Source of the DNA: Lachnoclostridium sp. UBA3775
Lineage (GTDB): Bacteria; Bacillota; Clostridia; Lachnospirales; Lachnospiraceae
Length of the DNA: 7,634 nucleotides
Direction: 5' to 3'
NCBI GenBank assembly: GCA_002369525.1
Contig: DFFN01000062.1
Span: 1 to 7,634, forward strand
Part shown: piece by piece, positions 1-6,391 of the stretch
Position numbering within the stretch: position 1 is the stretch's first letter
Layout of the letters: each line of letters opens with the position of its first letter
Translations under genes and position numbers: made by a program
Notes under the pieces: model-generated
What the model was told of the DNA's origin: nothing
The model's database searches: none
Seen by the model: only the letters and a program-made list of their open reading frames with translations

Positions 1-1
1 T

Positions 2-601
2 ATTGATTCCGGGCTTGCCACCACATTGCATTTTACATACCCGATCATTGTCATGCTGATCTCCGTTTTTGTTTTCAGAATGAAATTCAGCAGGACTGGT
101 ATGCTCTGTCTTCTTATGTGTGTTGCCGGAATAATGTGCCTTTGCAATCCTGAAGGAAATATGGACAGCAGAGGGATGCTTCTCGCTGCAGGATCAGGTG
201 TCGTGTACGCTGTCTATATATCTGGTATTGATCGGAGTGGTCTGAAAGAATTGCCTGTTATGGTGATCATATTCTGGTTGTCATTGTTTTCTGCGGCTGA
301 GATCCTACTGTTTTCGTTTCCTCAGAACCAGCTCCTTTTGGCTCTTCCATGGCAGGTATGGATCTCGTATACCAGCCTGGGTTTGATTGCTATGGTTATT
401 GCAGCACCACTTTTCCAAATTGGGATTATGAAATGTGGAGGAGTAAAATCTTCCATGCTCAGTACCGTCGAGCCGGTCACAGGAGTGCTTATCGGAGCGC
501 TTGTTTTTCAAGAAACAATAACTGTCAAATCAGCGATAGGAATTGTTTTAATCCTACTGTCAGTGCTGTTTCTCACACTGGCAGACAATAAAAATCATTA
601 A
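2..601 (+). CDS. EamA/DMT-family transporter, 5'-truncated by window edge
   Basis: This is the C-terminal 199 residues of a drug/metabolite transporter (EamA fold) that would move a small metabolite across the cytoplasmic membrane; the substrate cannot be told from sequence. The reading frame is open from base 2 (IDSGLATTLHFTYP), so the TTG at 26 is internal and the true start lies outside the window. Family members are about 290-300 residues with ten helices, so roughly the first 95 residues are missing. Visible are the end of the first EamA repeat (SGLATTLHFTYPIIVMLI) and an essentially complete second repeat, with hydrophobic segments around GMLLAAGSGVVYAVYI, VMVIIFWLSLFSAAEILL and SYTSLGLIAMVIAAPLF, and the typical closing STVEPVTGVLIGALVFQE. 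The gene ends at TAA 599-601. A ribosome binding site for another ORF follows at once, suggesting it once headed or sat inside an operon. Family assignment is secure; substrate is unknown. Confidence 0.88.
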   Translation: MDSGLATTLHFTYPIIVMLISVFVFRMKFSRTGMLCLLMCVAGIMCLCNPEGNMDSRGMLLAAGSGVVYAVYISGIDRSGLKELPVMVIIFWLSLFSAAEILLFSFPQNQLLLALPWQVWISYTSLGLIAMVIAAPLFQIGIMKCGGVKSSMLSTVEPVTGVLIGALVFQETITVKSAIGIVLILLSVLFLTLADNKNH

Positions 602-616
602 GGAAGAGGTAAAACA

Positions 617-682
617 ATGGAGAAGGACAATCTTGTAAAATCCTTTCATGAAATGTGGGCTGCCTCCGTACATAGATTATAA
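617..682 (+). pseudogene. 21-codon ORF, probable 5' remnant of a truncated gene
   Basis: An ATG at 617 follows a good Shine-Dalgarno stretch (AGGAAGAGG, 601-609) 7 bases away and directly downstream of the transporter stop codon. The ORF reads MEKDNLVKSFHEMWAASVHRL and then stops at TAA 680-682. The start context looks like that of a normal second gene in the transporter operon, but the ORF dies after 21 codons, and only one base further on lies the end of a regulator fragment on the opposite strand. The simplest reading is the 5' end of a gene whose remainder was deleted. It could also be a genuine tiny protein. I do not recognise the parent family. Confidence 0.35.
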
Positions 683-683
683 A

Positions 684-899
684 TCAATCACTTAACACTG
701 ACTGCAATTCATCCGGATTCAAGACTTCAATAGCCTTTCCTGTGTACCTTATGATTCCTTCTTCTTCCAGCTTTTTCATTTCCCTGTGAAGGGACGGCCT
801 GGATACATTCATAATCATGGCCCATTTGGATATGGAATCCGGGATCCTGACCGTTGTATTTCCGGATTGTCTGATGACCTCTTGTATGAGGCAGCCCAC
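684..899 (-). pseudogene. Crp/Fnr-family regulator, C-terminal HTH fragment
   Basis: On the minus strand, about 72 residues match the C-terminal DNA-binding half of Crp/Fnr-type regulators. After a short helix (VGCLIQEVIRQSGNTTVRIP) come the helix-turn-helix (ISKWAMIMNVSRPSLHREMK) and the wing-like tail (KLEEEGIIRYTGKAIEVL), ending SVLSD at TGA 684-686. Intact family members are about 220-230 residues with an N-terminal cyclic-nucleotide-binding-like sensor domain. Here nothing of that domain remains: upstream of about base 899 the sequence turns into the 63-bp repeat array and the frame reaches a stop at 975-977. There is no start codon with a ribosome binding site in the repeats. I infer a truncated, non-functional gene whose 5' part was replaced or displaced by the array. 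The family call rests on the HTH pattern and is fairly firm; loss of function is inferred. Confidence 0.7.
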
Positions 900-1282
900 G
901 CGGCGGCAAAACCAGGTGCACAATAGCGCACTTTTGTCCGTAGTGCACCCACAGCTCGCCCTGCGGCGGTAATCTCAGGTGCACAGTAGCACACTTTTGT
1001 CCGTAGTGCACCCGAAGCTCGCCCTGTGGCGGCAAAACCGGGTGCACAGTAGCACACTTTTGTCTGTAGTGCACCCGAAGCTCGCCCTGCAACGGCAAAA
1101 CCGGGTGCACAGGAGCGCACTTTTGTCCGTAGTGCACCCGCAAAACGTCAAATGGCGGTAATCTCGGGTGCACAATAGCGCGCTTTTGTCCGTAGTGCAC
1201 CCACAGCTCGCCCTGTGGCGGCAAAACCGGGTGCACAGGAGCACACTTTTGTTCGTAGTGCACCCGAGGCGCACCCTGCGAG
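897..1282. repeat. Six tandem 63-bp units with paired GTGCAC palindromes
   Basis: Units begin GGTGCAC at 915, 978, 1041, 1104, 1167 and 1230, so the period is exactly 63 bp five times over. Each unit has a 9-bp-class inverted repeat (CGGGTGCAC ... GTGCACCCG in the best units) around a 21-base core containing CACTTTTGTCCGTA, then a linker CTCGCCCTGTGGCGG ending in either GGCAAAACC or GGTAATCTC. All twelve GTGCAC sites are intact while the core and linker vary; the unit starting at 1104 has a different linker (CAAAACGTCAAATGG) of the same length. The sixth unit decays in its linker, and a partial linker (GCGGCGGCAAAACC) precedes the first. Because 63 is divisible by three, several frames stay open, giving 21-residue repeats such as VHYGQKCA; with four frames open at once and no start signals these are not credible proteins. 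Function unknown. Confidence 0.95.
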
Positions 1283-1475
1283 TGGAAAAACATTAATCAG
1301 GAAATCATGGTGACGGTTTAAACCGAATGAGAAGTAATGTGAAGCAGTGTATGTCATGAAAAATCATGAATAGCTTTAAAACAATTGTGGTAGGAATACC
1401 GATGAAGAATTAAAACGTCATACTGACAGATCTGGCAGTCGTAGTAAACAGCGCATTTGTTTAATGCCGCGGCCT
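1283..1475. other. Non-coding interval between repeat array and trmO
   Basis: No credible gene is visible. It contains a perfect 12-bp palindrome CGGTTTAAACCG at 1314-1325 and a near-perfect 16-bp inverted repeat CTGACAGATCTGGCAG at 1423-1438 (one mismatched pair). The latter lies about 40 bases past the trmO stop on that strand and might be a weak terminator for the fbp-trmO operon, but it lacks an immediate T-run. Confidence 0.5.
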
Positions 1476-2141
1476 TTACTCAATATCAACCACCCAAACG
1501 GTGCCGCCCGATATTTTAAATTTAATTTCATGGCCGGCAAATTCAAAGCCGTATATGCGGTTTGGGTCGTGCTGATATCCCGGAACCGGATTTTGAGCCA
1601 GTGCGGATAAAAGCGCCGGCATTTTTTCTTCGGGGAGAGTGCCTGACAGGCTTTCGGGAATTGATACTTTTAAAACAGAGCGGTCGCTCCTGTCTGTAAA
1701 ACCGCCGCTTGCATCCGGAACGGAATCGGCATAAGGAAGATAAGGTTTTATATCAAAGATGGGGGTGCCGTCCACAAGGTCCGCGCCGCGCACTATAAGA
1801 GCGGGTGCGTCATCGGAAGAAAGATCTATTTTTTCCAGTTTTACACAGGAAAGGCCTATGGGGTTCGGGCGAAAAGGCGAGCGCGTGGCAAAGACGCCCA
1901 CACGTTTATTTCCGCCAAGTCTCGGAGGCCGCACAGTAGGAGACCAGCCTTCGCGGACCGTCTCGGAAAACTCCCAAATGAGCCAGATGTGGCTGAACTC
2001 ACAAAGACCCCGAACTGCTTCGGGGTTTCTGTATTCGGGTTCAAAGACTATCCGTGCCTCGAGCTCCGGAACGAGACCGGATTGCCTCGGCACCCCGAAT
2101 TTTGTTTTAAAATCGGTTTTTATTCGCGCGATATACTTCAT
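1476..2141 (-). CDS. trmO: tRNA (N6-threonylcarbamoyladenosine-37) methyltransferase TrmO
   Basis: This 221-residue protein belongs to the TsaA/YaeB (UPF0066) family. The characterised member TrmO uses S-adenosylmethionine to methylate t6A at position 37 of tRNA-Thr, fine-tuning ACY decoding in the cytoplasm. Diagnostic stretches are FGVPRQ (residues 15-20), FSHIWLIWEF (49-58), ATRSPFRPNPIGLS (85-98), GADLVDGTPIFDIKPYLPYA (119-138) and the C-terminal DPNRIYGFEFAG (192-203), covering both the SAM-binding beta-barrel domain and the small C-terminal domain. Length agrees with the family (about 230). The ATG at 2141-2139 overlaps the fbp stop codon by one base (TGATG on the minus strand), with only a weak Shine-Dalgarno sequence, so translation is probably coupled to fbp. 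A close TsaA-family methyltransferase with a different tRNA target cannot be excluded, but TrmO is the best call. Confidence 0.93.
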   Translation of the reverse strand: MKYIARIKTDFKTKFGVPRQSGLVPELEARIVFEPEYRNPEAVRGLCEFSHIWLIWEFSETVREGWSPTVRPPRLGGNKRVGVFATRSPFRPNPIGLSCVKLEKIDLSSDDAPALIVRGADLVDGTPIFDIKPYLPYADSVPDASGGFTDRSDRSVLKVSIPESLSGTLPEEKMPALLSALAQNPVPGYQHDPNRIYGFEFAGHEIKFKISGGTVWVVDIE

Positions 2142-4090
2142 CAGGATTTCTCTCTGATACTGCCGTCGCGGTACGCGTCAAGCAGAGCGTAAAGCTCCTC
2201 GATCTGCGTTAAGAGGCGTTTTCCGTTGTCAGAATCGGCCACAAGCAGCCTGCGCTTGACGTTTTCCACTACAAAAGTTTCGGAATGGATATCGCTTCCG
2301 GTCTTTATTGCGTCATCGGTAGAGGTAAACGGTTCATGATAGACGAGCTTCAAACCGAGAGAATTCGAAATCAGCGTATAACCCGCAATTCCCGTAGTAT
2401 TATAATATGCTCTGGAAAAACCGCCGTCGATAATAAGCAGCTTCCCGCCGCATTTTATGGGAGATTCGCCTTTCTTTTGCTTTACCGGCATGTGGCCGTT
2501 GATAATATGCCCTATCTCCGTATCAAGACCGAATTCTCTGAAAATGCCGAGAACTACGTCTTCTTTGTCGTAAAGCTCATAATAGGGAGTCTTGGGCTCA
2601 TTGTGAGTTTTTTCGTTTTTTATGAAATAGCGTTCAAACGTGGTCATTTTTGTTTTGCCAAACAGGGGCGAAGCAGCGTTTGACCAGAGGAAATATCCTA
2701 TGTCGGAAGCGAAGTCTTTTTCGGGCCCCGGTGCAAGGTAATAAGCGCGGCGAAGGCAGGCGTCAAGCTGATCCATCAACTCGCGGCCTTTGCATTTGAC
2801 GCCGTCAAGCTCGACCTCCCGAAACGATCCGTCTTCATTGAGCGGGATCGACCCGTGAAAGAGAAGATTGTTGTTTCTGATAAGATACATGCTTCCGCGG
2901 TTAAACAGAAATCTGATGTGCTGCTGGAGCTTCTGACATTGCAGAAAACCGTTTTGAAGCCGCCGCATAAGGGCTTCTTCGGCCTCGGACAGCCGGAAAG
3001 GATCGGACGGGTCCACCGTGGGAAGATATACATCTTCGCAAGGGTATTCTTTGCCGTAAACCGTCACCGTCTTTTTGTCATAATCTATCTTGTCAAGAAG
3101 AAGGCGATCGTCCATCCCGTACTCGGGATGACGCTTGATGAGCTGCCCTTCGAGCTTGAACTGAATAATGGCAACTGCTTTATGCATTTGCATATCGAGC
3201 GTCACGTCGGACGGATCGTGCGCGCCGTCGTATTTGACATTGAAACAGGAACAGGGATCACCCGAATAAGTGTCCATGGCAAAGCGCATGAGGGGGATTA
3301 GATTTATTCCGTAACCGTCCTCAATGATGTCGAGATTGCCGTATCTTGCGGACAGACGAAGGACGGTTGCTATACAGGCGAGATTTCCGCATGCCGCGCC
3401 CATCCATACAACGTCATGATTTCCCCATTGAACGTCGACGTCGCGTTTCATGGCAATGAGCTTATCCATGATAATATGGGGTCCCGGCCCTCTGTCGTAG
3501 ATATCGCCCACGACGTGAAGGTGGTTTACACACATTCGCTGGATACATTCCGCAAAAGCTATGATGCACGCACGGGCGCTGCCGGTCTTTACAATGGCTT
3601 CCATAATGCCTTCGTAGTATTTTTCTTTGTCGGAAACTTCGTTTTCGGCGAGCATTTCATCTATGATATAAACAAAATCAGGATCAATCGTCTTACGGAC
3701 CTTTGATCTTGAATATTTCATGGACGAGCGTTTTATCATACGCAGCAGCCTGAAAAGGGCGGTGCGGTACCAGTCATGCATATTTATGCCGGTGTTTTCC
3801 ACCAGCTGCATTTTTTGTTCCGGATAATAGATCAGAGTCGCAAGCTCTCTTTTGTCCGTGGGGGAAAGCTCAAAACCGAACTCTTCTTCGATCTTGTTTT
3901 TTACGGCGCCGGAGCCGTTTCTGATGATATGATCGAACTGCTCGTATTCGCCGTGAATGTCGCTTATAAAGTGCTCTGTGGCTTTCGGAAGCTGCAGGAT
4001 GGCGGATAGATTGATGATCTCCGTGCTTGCTTTTGAAATGGTAGGAAAACGGTACGAAAGGGCCTCAAGATAGTGCTTATCTACGCTCAT
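2141..4090 (-). CDS. fbp: Class III fructose-1,6-bisphosphatase
   Basis: The 649-residue product matches the large Firmicutes-type (class III) FBPase, which hydrolyses fructose 1,6-bisphosphate to fructose 6-phosphate in gluconeogenesis. It is a metallophosphoesterase-type enzyme unrelated to class I and II FBPases. The metal-binding motifs are in order: SDIHGEY (about residues 43-49), GDIYDRGPGPH (195-205) and GNHD (223-226), then NGHMP near 531-535 and IDGGFSRAY near 554-562. Length is normal (family about 640-670), and no lesion is seen. The ATG at 4090 has a good ribosome binding site (AAAGGAG read on the minus strand, near 4100-4106), which fixes the start. It is divergent from greA and shares the 224-bp intergenic region; trmO follows with a one-base overlap. 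Assignment is very firm. Confidence 0.97.
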   Translation of the reverse strand: MSVDKHYLEALSYRFPTISKASTEIINLSAILQLPKATEHFISDIHGEYEQFDHIIRNGSGAVKNKIEEEFGFELSPTDKRELATLIYYPEQKMQLVENTGINMHDWYRTALFRLLRMIKRSSMKYSRSKVRKTIDPDFVYIIDEMLAENEVSDKEKYYEGIMEAIVKTGSARACIIAFAECIQRMCVNHLHVVGDIYDRGPGPHIIMDKLIAMKRDVDVQWGNHDVVWMGAACGNLACIATVLRLSARYGNLDIIEDGYGINLIPLMRFAMDTYSGDPCSCFNVKYDGAHDPSDVTLDMQMHKAVAIIQFKLEGQLIKRHPEYGMDDRLLLDKIDYDKKTVTVYGKEYPCEDVYLPTVDPSDPFRLSEAEEALMRRLQNGFLQCQKLQQHIRFLFNRGSMYLIRNNNLLFHGSIPLNEDGSFREVELDGVKCKGRELMDQLDACLRRAYYLAPGPEKDFASDIGYFLWSNAASPLFGKTKMTTFERYFIKNEKTHNEPKTPYYELYDKEDVVLGIFREFGLDTEIGHIINGHMPVKQKKGESPIKCGGKLLIIDGGFSRAYYNTTGIAGYTLISNSLGLKLVYHEPFTSTDDAIKTGSDIHSETFVVENVKRRLLVADSDNGKRLLTQIEELYALLDAYRDGSIREKS

Positions 4091-4119
4091 TTGCTCAGTC
4101 TCCTTTGCTATAAAGAAAT

Positions 4120-4128
4120 ATTATCATA
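4120..4128 (-). promoter_or_regulatory. Possible -10 region for fbp-trmO
   Basis: Reading the minus strand, TATGATAAT lies about 30 bases upstream of the fbp start codon and resembles a sigma-A -10 box. No convincing -35 hexamer is found 16-18 bases further upstream (the best matches are TTTCCG-like), so the call is tentative; an activator-dependent promoter would look like this. Confidence 0.3.
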
Positions 4129-4181
4129 ATCCAGGCGAAAAATCACGGAAAAGTTGGCGGCCCGAATACAAAAAAGATTGT

Positions 4182-4193
4182 TCAAATATTTGA
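4182..4193. promoter_or_regulatory. 12-bp perfect palindrome overlapping the greA -35 box
   Basis: TCAAATATTTGA is a perfect inverted repeat that includes the first four bases of the greA -35 hexamer. It lies between the two divergent operons and could be an operator, but AT-rich palindromes also arise by chance. Confidence 0.3.
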
Positions 4194-4219
4194 CTTGCGC
4201 GGAGTTTGGGTAGTATAAT
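4190..4219 (+). promoter_or_regulatory. Sigma-A type promoter of greA-lysS
   Basis: TTGACT (4190-4195) and TATAAT (4214-4219) are separated by 18 bases, one base from consensus overall, giving a predicted transcription start near 4226. The 5' untranslated region would be about 90 bases. It begins with an inverted repeat ACAACAAT/ATTGTTGT (4220-4227 and 4248-4255) and holds two copies of ATCCGGCGG (4237-4245, 4260-4268). No T-box specifier or AGGGTGG element is seen although lysS lies downstream. Confidence 0.8.
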
Positions 4220-4300
4220 ACAACAATATATCGTATATCCGGCGGTCATTGTTGTTTTGATCCGGCGGAAATGTTTTTGAATGGAAAAATTTTCCAAAAA

Positions 4301-4306
4301 GAGGAG
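4301..4306 (+). promoter_or_regulatory. greA ribosome binding site
   Basis: GAGGAG sits 8 bases before ATG 4315 and decides this start over the out-of-frame ATG at 4281. A small inverted repeat (GGAAAA-A-TTTTCC, 4283-4295) lies immediately upstream and could partly control access to the site. Confidence 0.75.
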
Positions 4307-4314
4307 TAATAACT

Positions 4315-4791
4315 ATGGAAGAAAAAAAGATCCTTACGGCTTCCGGCCTGAAAAAAATCGAAGAAGAGCTTAACGAGCTTAAAGTAGTTAAGAGAAAAGA
4401 AATCGTTCAGAAGATCAAAGAGGCCCGCGAACAGGGCGACATTTCTGAAAATGCCGAATATGACGCAGCACGCGATGAGCAGCGTGAGATAGAAGCTCGC
4501 ATAGGAGAGCTTGAAAACATCATAAAGAACTCTGAGGTCGCACCGGAAGAAGGAATCGACTCCAAAAAGATCAGCATAGGCAGCAAAGTGCTCCTTCACG
4601 ACAAAGAAATGGATGAGGACGTGGAATTTACCATTGTAGGCTCGACGGAAGCAAAGAGCTTAAATGGCTTTATTTCCAACGAATCTCCGGTAGGGGCGGC
4701 GCTTATCGGCCACAAGAAAAACGATAACGTAAAGATCGAAACTCCCGCCGGAGTGATCACTTACAAAGTATTAAAGATCGAAAGAGGATAA
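4315..4791 (+). CDS. greA: Transcription elongation factor GreA
   Basis: The 158-residue protein is a full-length GreA, which enters the secondary channel of backtracked RNA polymerase and stimulates cleavage of the extruded RNA 3' end. The N-terminal antiparallel coiled coil spans roughly residues 6-76 (ASGLKKIEEELNELK ... EARIGELENII). Its tip carries the acidic pair in GDISENAEYDAARDEQ (D42 and E45), needed for catalysis by the polymerase Mg2+ centre. The C-terminal FKBP-like domain follows (SIGSKVLLHDKE ... NESPVGAALIGHKKND ... ETPAG). Length is standard for the family (about 158). The start is set by GAGGAG at 4301-4306. One base separates its TAA from the lysS ATG, so the two are certainly co-transcribed; the greA-lysS pairing is common in Firmicutes. 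The call is secure. Confidence 0.98.
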   Translation: MEEKKILTASGLKKIEEELNELKVVKRKEIVQKIKEAREQGDISENAEYDAARDEQREIEARIGELENIIKNSEVAPEEGIDSKKISIGSKVLLHDKEMDEDVEFTIVGSTEAKSLNGFISNESPVGAALIGHKKNDNVKIETPAGVITYKVLKIERG

Positions 4792-4792
4792 G

Positions 4793-6391
4793 ATGGCAGA
4801 TCAGAACAATTTGCAGGAACAGGACGTAAACCAGCTTCGCAAGGTGCGCCGGGAAAAGCTTTCCGAACTTGCGGGAGCTGGAAGAGATCCGTTTGTTATA
4901 ACAAAATATGACCAGACTCATCATACCGACGAGGTAAAGACGCTTTATGAGGCGCACGAGGCAGAGCTTCTTGCCGGAAGGTCTTTGCCGGATACCGCCG
5001 GAATGGATGAGGAACAGGCAAAAGCCGCAATAAACGACGATTATAACGAACGCCGCGCGATCATGGACGCGTCGCCGATAAACGTAAGCGTTGCGGGACG
5101 AATGATGTTCAAGCGCGTTATGGGAAAGGCGTCTTTTTGCAATGTTCAGGATCTTAAAGGCAGGATCCAGGTCTACGTGGCTCGCGACGCCATAGGAGAG
5201 CAGGCCTATGCCGATTTCAAAAAATCCGATATCGGGGACATCTTCGGAATAAAGGGCTATGCTTTCCGCACAAAGACCGGTGAGATTTCGATACATGCCT
5301 CCGAGCTGACGCTGCTTTCAAAGTCGCTTCAGCCGCTTCCGGAGAAATTTCACGGTCTGACGGATACCGATACGAGATACCGCCAGAGATACGTGGATCT
5401 TATCATGAATCCGGAAGTAAAGGACACTTTTGTAAAGCGCTCGATGATCATCAAGGAGATCCGTAATTTCCTTGACGCGAAAGGCTTTATGGAAGTGGAA
5501 ACGCCCATGCTCGTGGCAAACGCGGGCGGCGCGGCGGCGAGACCCTTTGAAACGCATTTTAACGCGTTGGACGAGGATCTCAGACTCCGTATTTCGCTTG
5601 AGCTGTACTTAAAGAGACTGATAGTAGGCGGCCTTGAACGCGTATATGAGATAGGCCGTGTTTTCAGAAACGAAGGCCTTGATACCAGACACAATCCGGA
5701 ATTTACTCTGATGGAGCTTTACCAGGCATATACCGATTACAACGGCATGATGGATCTTACCGAGGAAATGTTCCGGATGCTTGCGCAGAAGGTCTGCGGC
5801 AGCACAAAGATCAAATACGGCGAGAATGAGATCGATCTCGGAAAACCTTTCCGCCGCCTGACTATGATAGACGCGGTGAAGGAATACGCCGGAGTGGATT
5901 TTGACCTTGTTCCGGATACCGCGGCGGCAAAAAAGCTTGCCGACGAAAGGGGCATAGAGTACGAGGCCAGACATGAAAAGGGCGACATCCTCAACCTTTT
6001 CTTTGAGGAGTATTGCGAGGACAAGCTGATCCAGCCGACTTTTGTCATGGATCATCCGGTAGAGGTCTCTCCTCTTACCAAGAGAAAACCCGACAAACCC
6101 GGATATGTGGAGCGTTTTGAGCTTTTCTGCAACGGCTGGGAGATGTGCAACGCATATTCCGAGCTGAACGATCCGATAGATCAGCGTGAGCGCTTTAAGG
6201 CACAGGACGCTGCAGCGGCGGCCGGGGACGAAGAGGCAAATCATACGGATGAGGATTTCTTAAATGCCCTTGAGATAGGAATGCCTCCCACGGGCGGTAT
6301 CGGCTACGGAATCGACAGGCTCTGCATGCTGCTGACGGATTCTGCGGCGATAAGGGACGTGCTGCTGTTCCCGACATTAAAATCGCTATAA
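4793..6391 (+). CDS. lysS: Lysyl-tRNA synthetase, class II
   Basis: This 532-residue enzyme charges tRNA-Lys with lysine using ATP in the cytoplasm. After an N-terminal helix (about residues 10-30) comes the anticodon-binding OB-fold (about 96-177, starting INVSVAGRMM). The class II catalytic core follows: motif 1 around FLDAKGFMEVETPM (226-239, invariant P238), motif 2 RVYEIGRVFRNEG (283-295, R292), lysine-pocket region NAYSELNDP, and motif 3 GMPPTGGIGYGIDR (496-509, R509). It ends RDVLLFPTLKSL as expected, so the 3' end is intact. It is about 30 residues longer than typical bacterial LysS (near 500). The extra length lies between the N-terminal helix and the OB-fold (about 50-93) and is rich in E, A and D. 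The ribosome binding site is inside greA (AAAGAGGA, 4780-4787). No terminator is seen before 6587. Confidence 0.97.
   Translation: MADQNNLQEQDVNQLRKVRREKLSELAGAGRDPFVITKYDQTHHTDEVKTLYEAHEAELLAGRSLPDTAGMDEEQAKAAINDDYNERRAIMDASPINVSVAGRMMFKRVMGKASFCNVQDLKGRIQVYVARDAIGEQAYADFKKSDIGDIFGIKGYAFRTKTGEISIHASELTLLSKSLQPLPEKFHGLTDTDTRYRQRYVDLIMNPEVKDTFVKRSMIIKEIRNFLDAKGFMEVETPMLVANAGGAAARPFETHFNALDEDLRLRISLELYLKRLIVGGLERVYEIGRVFRNEGLDTRHNPEFTLMELYQAYTDYNGMMDLTEEMFRMLAQKVCGSTKIKYGENEIDLGKPFRRLTMIDAVKEYAGVDFDLVPDTAAAKKLADERGIEYEARHEKGDILNLFFEEYCEDKLIQPTFVMDHPVEVSPLTKRKPDKPGYVERFELFCNGWEMCNAYSELNDPIDQRERFKAQDAAAAAGDEEANHTDEDFLNALEIGMPPTGGIGYGIDRLCMLLTDSAAIRDVLLFPTLKSL

Noticed and set aside
897..1282. CRISPR array
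   Set aside because: The conserved parts alternate at 27 and 36 bp and the intervening bases are variants of each other rather than unique spacers; there are no cas genes.
727..1357. Repeat-encoded proteins with 21-residue units on both strands (e.g. VHYGQKCA- or RTKVCYCAP-type repeats)
   Set aside because: They exist in four frames at once because the repeat period is 63 bp, they have no ribosome binding sites, and their composition follows the DNA repeat rather than any protein pattern.
2855..3301. 148-codon plus-strand frame inside fbp
   Set aside because: It is antisense to conserved FBPase sequence with no ribosome binding site and no recognisable domain.
4220..4314. T-box riboswitch controlling lysS
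   Set aside because: The leader is only about 90 bases, has no AGGGTGG antiterminator element and no terminator before greA.
5609..6244. 211-codon open frame on the minus strand within lysS, and similar long frames opposite fbp, greA and lysS
   Set aside because: They lie antisense to genes with full-length, motif-complete products and lack recognisable domains or start signals; they are frame shadows.
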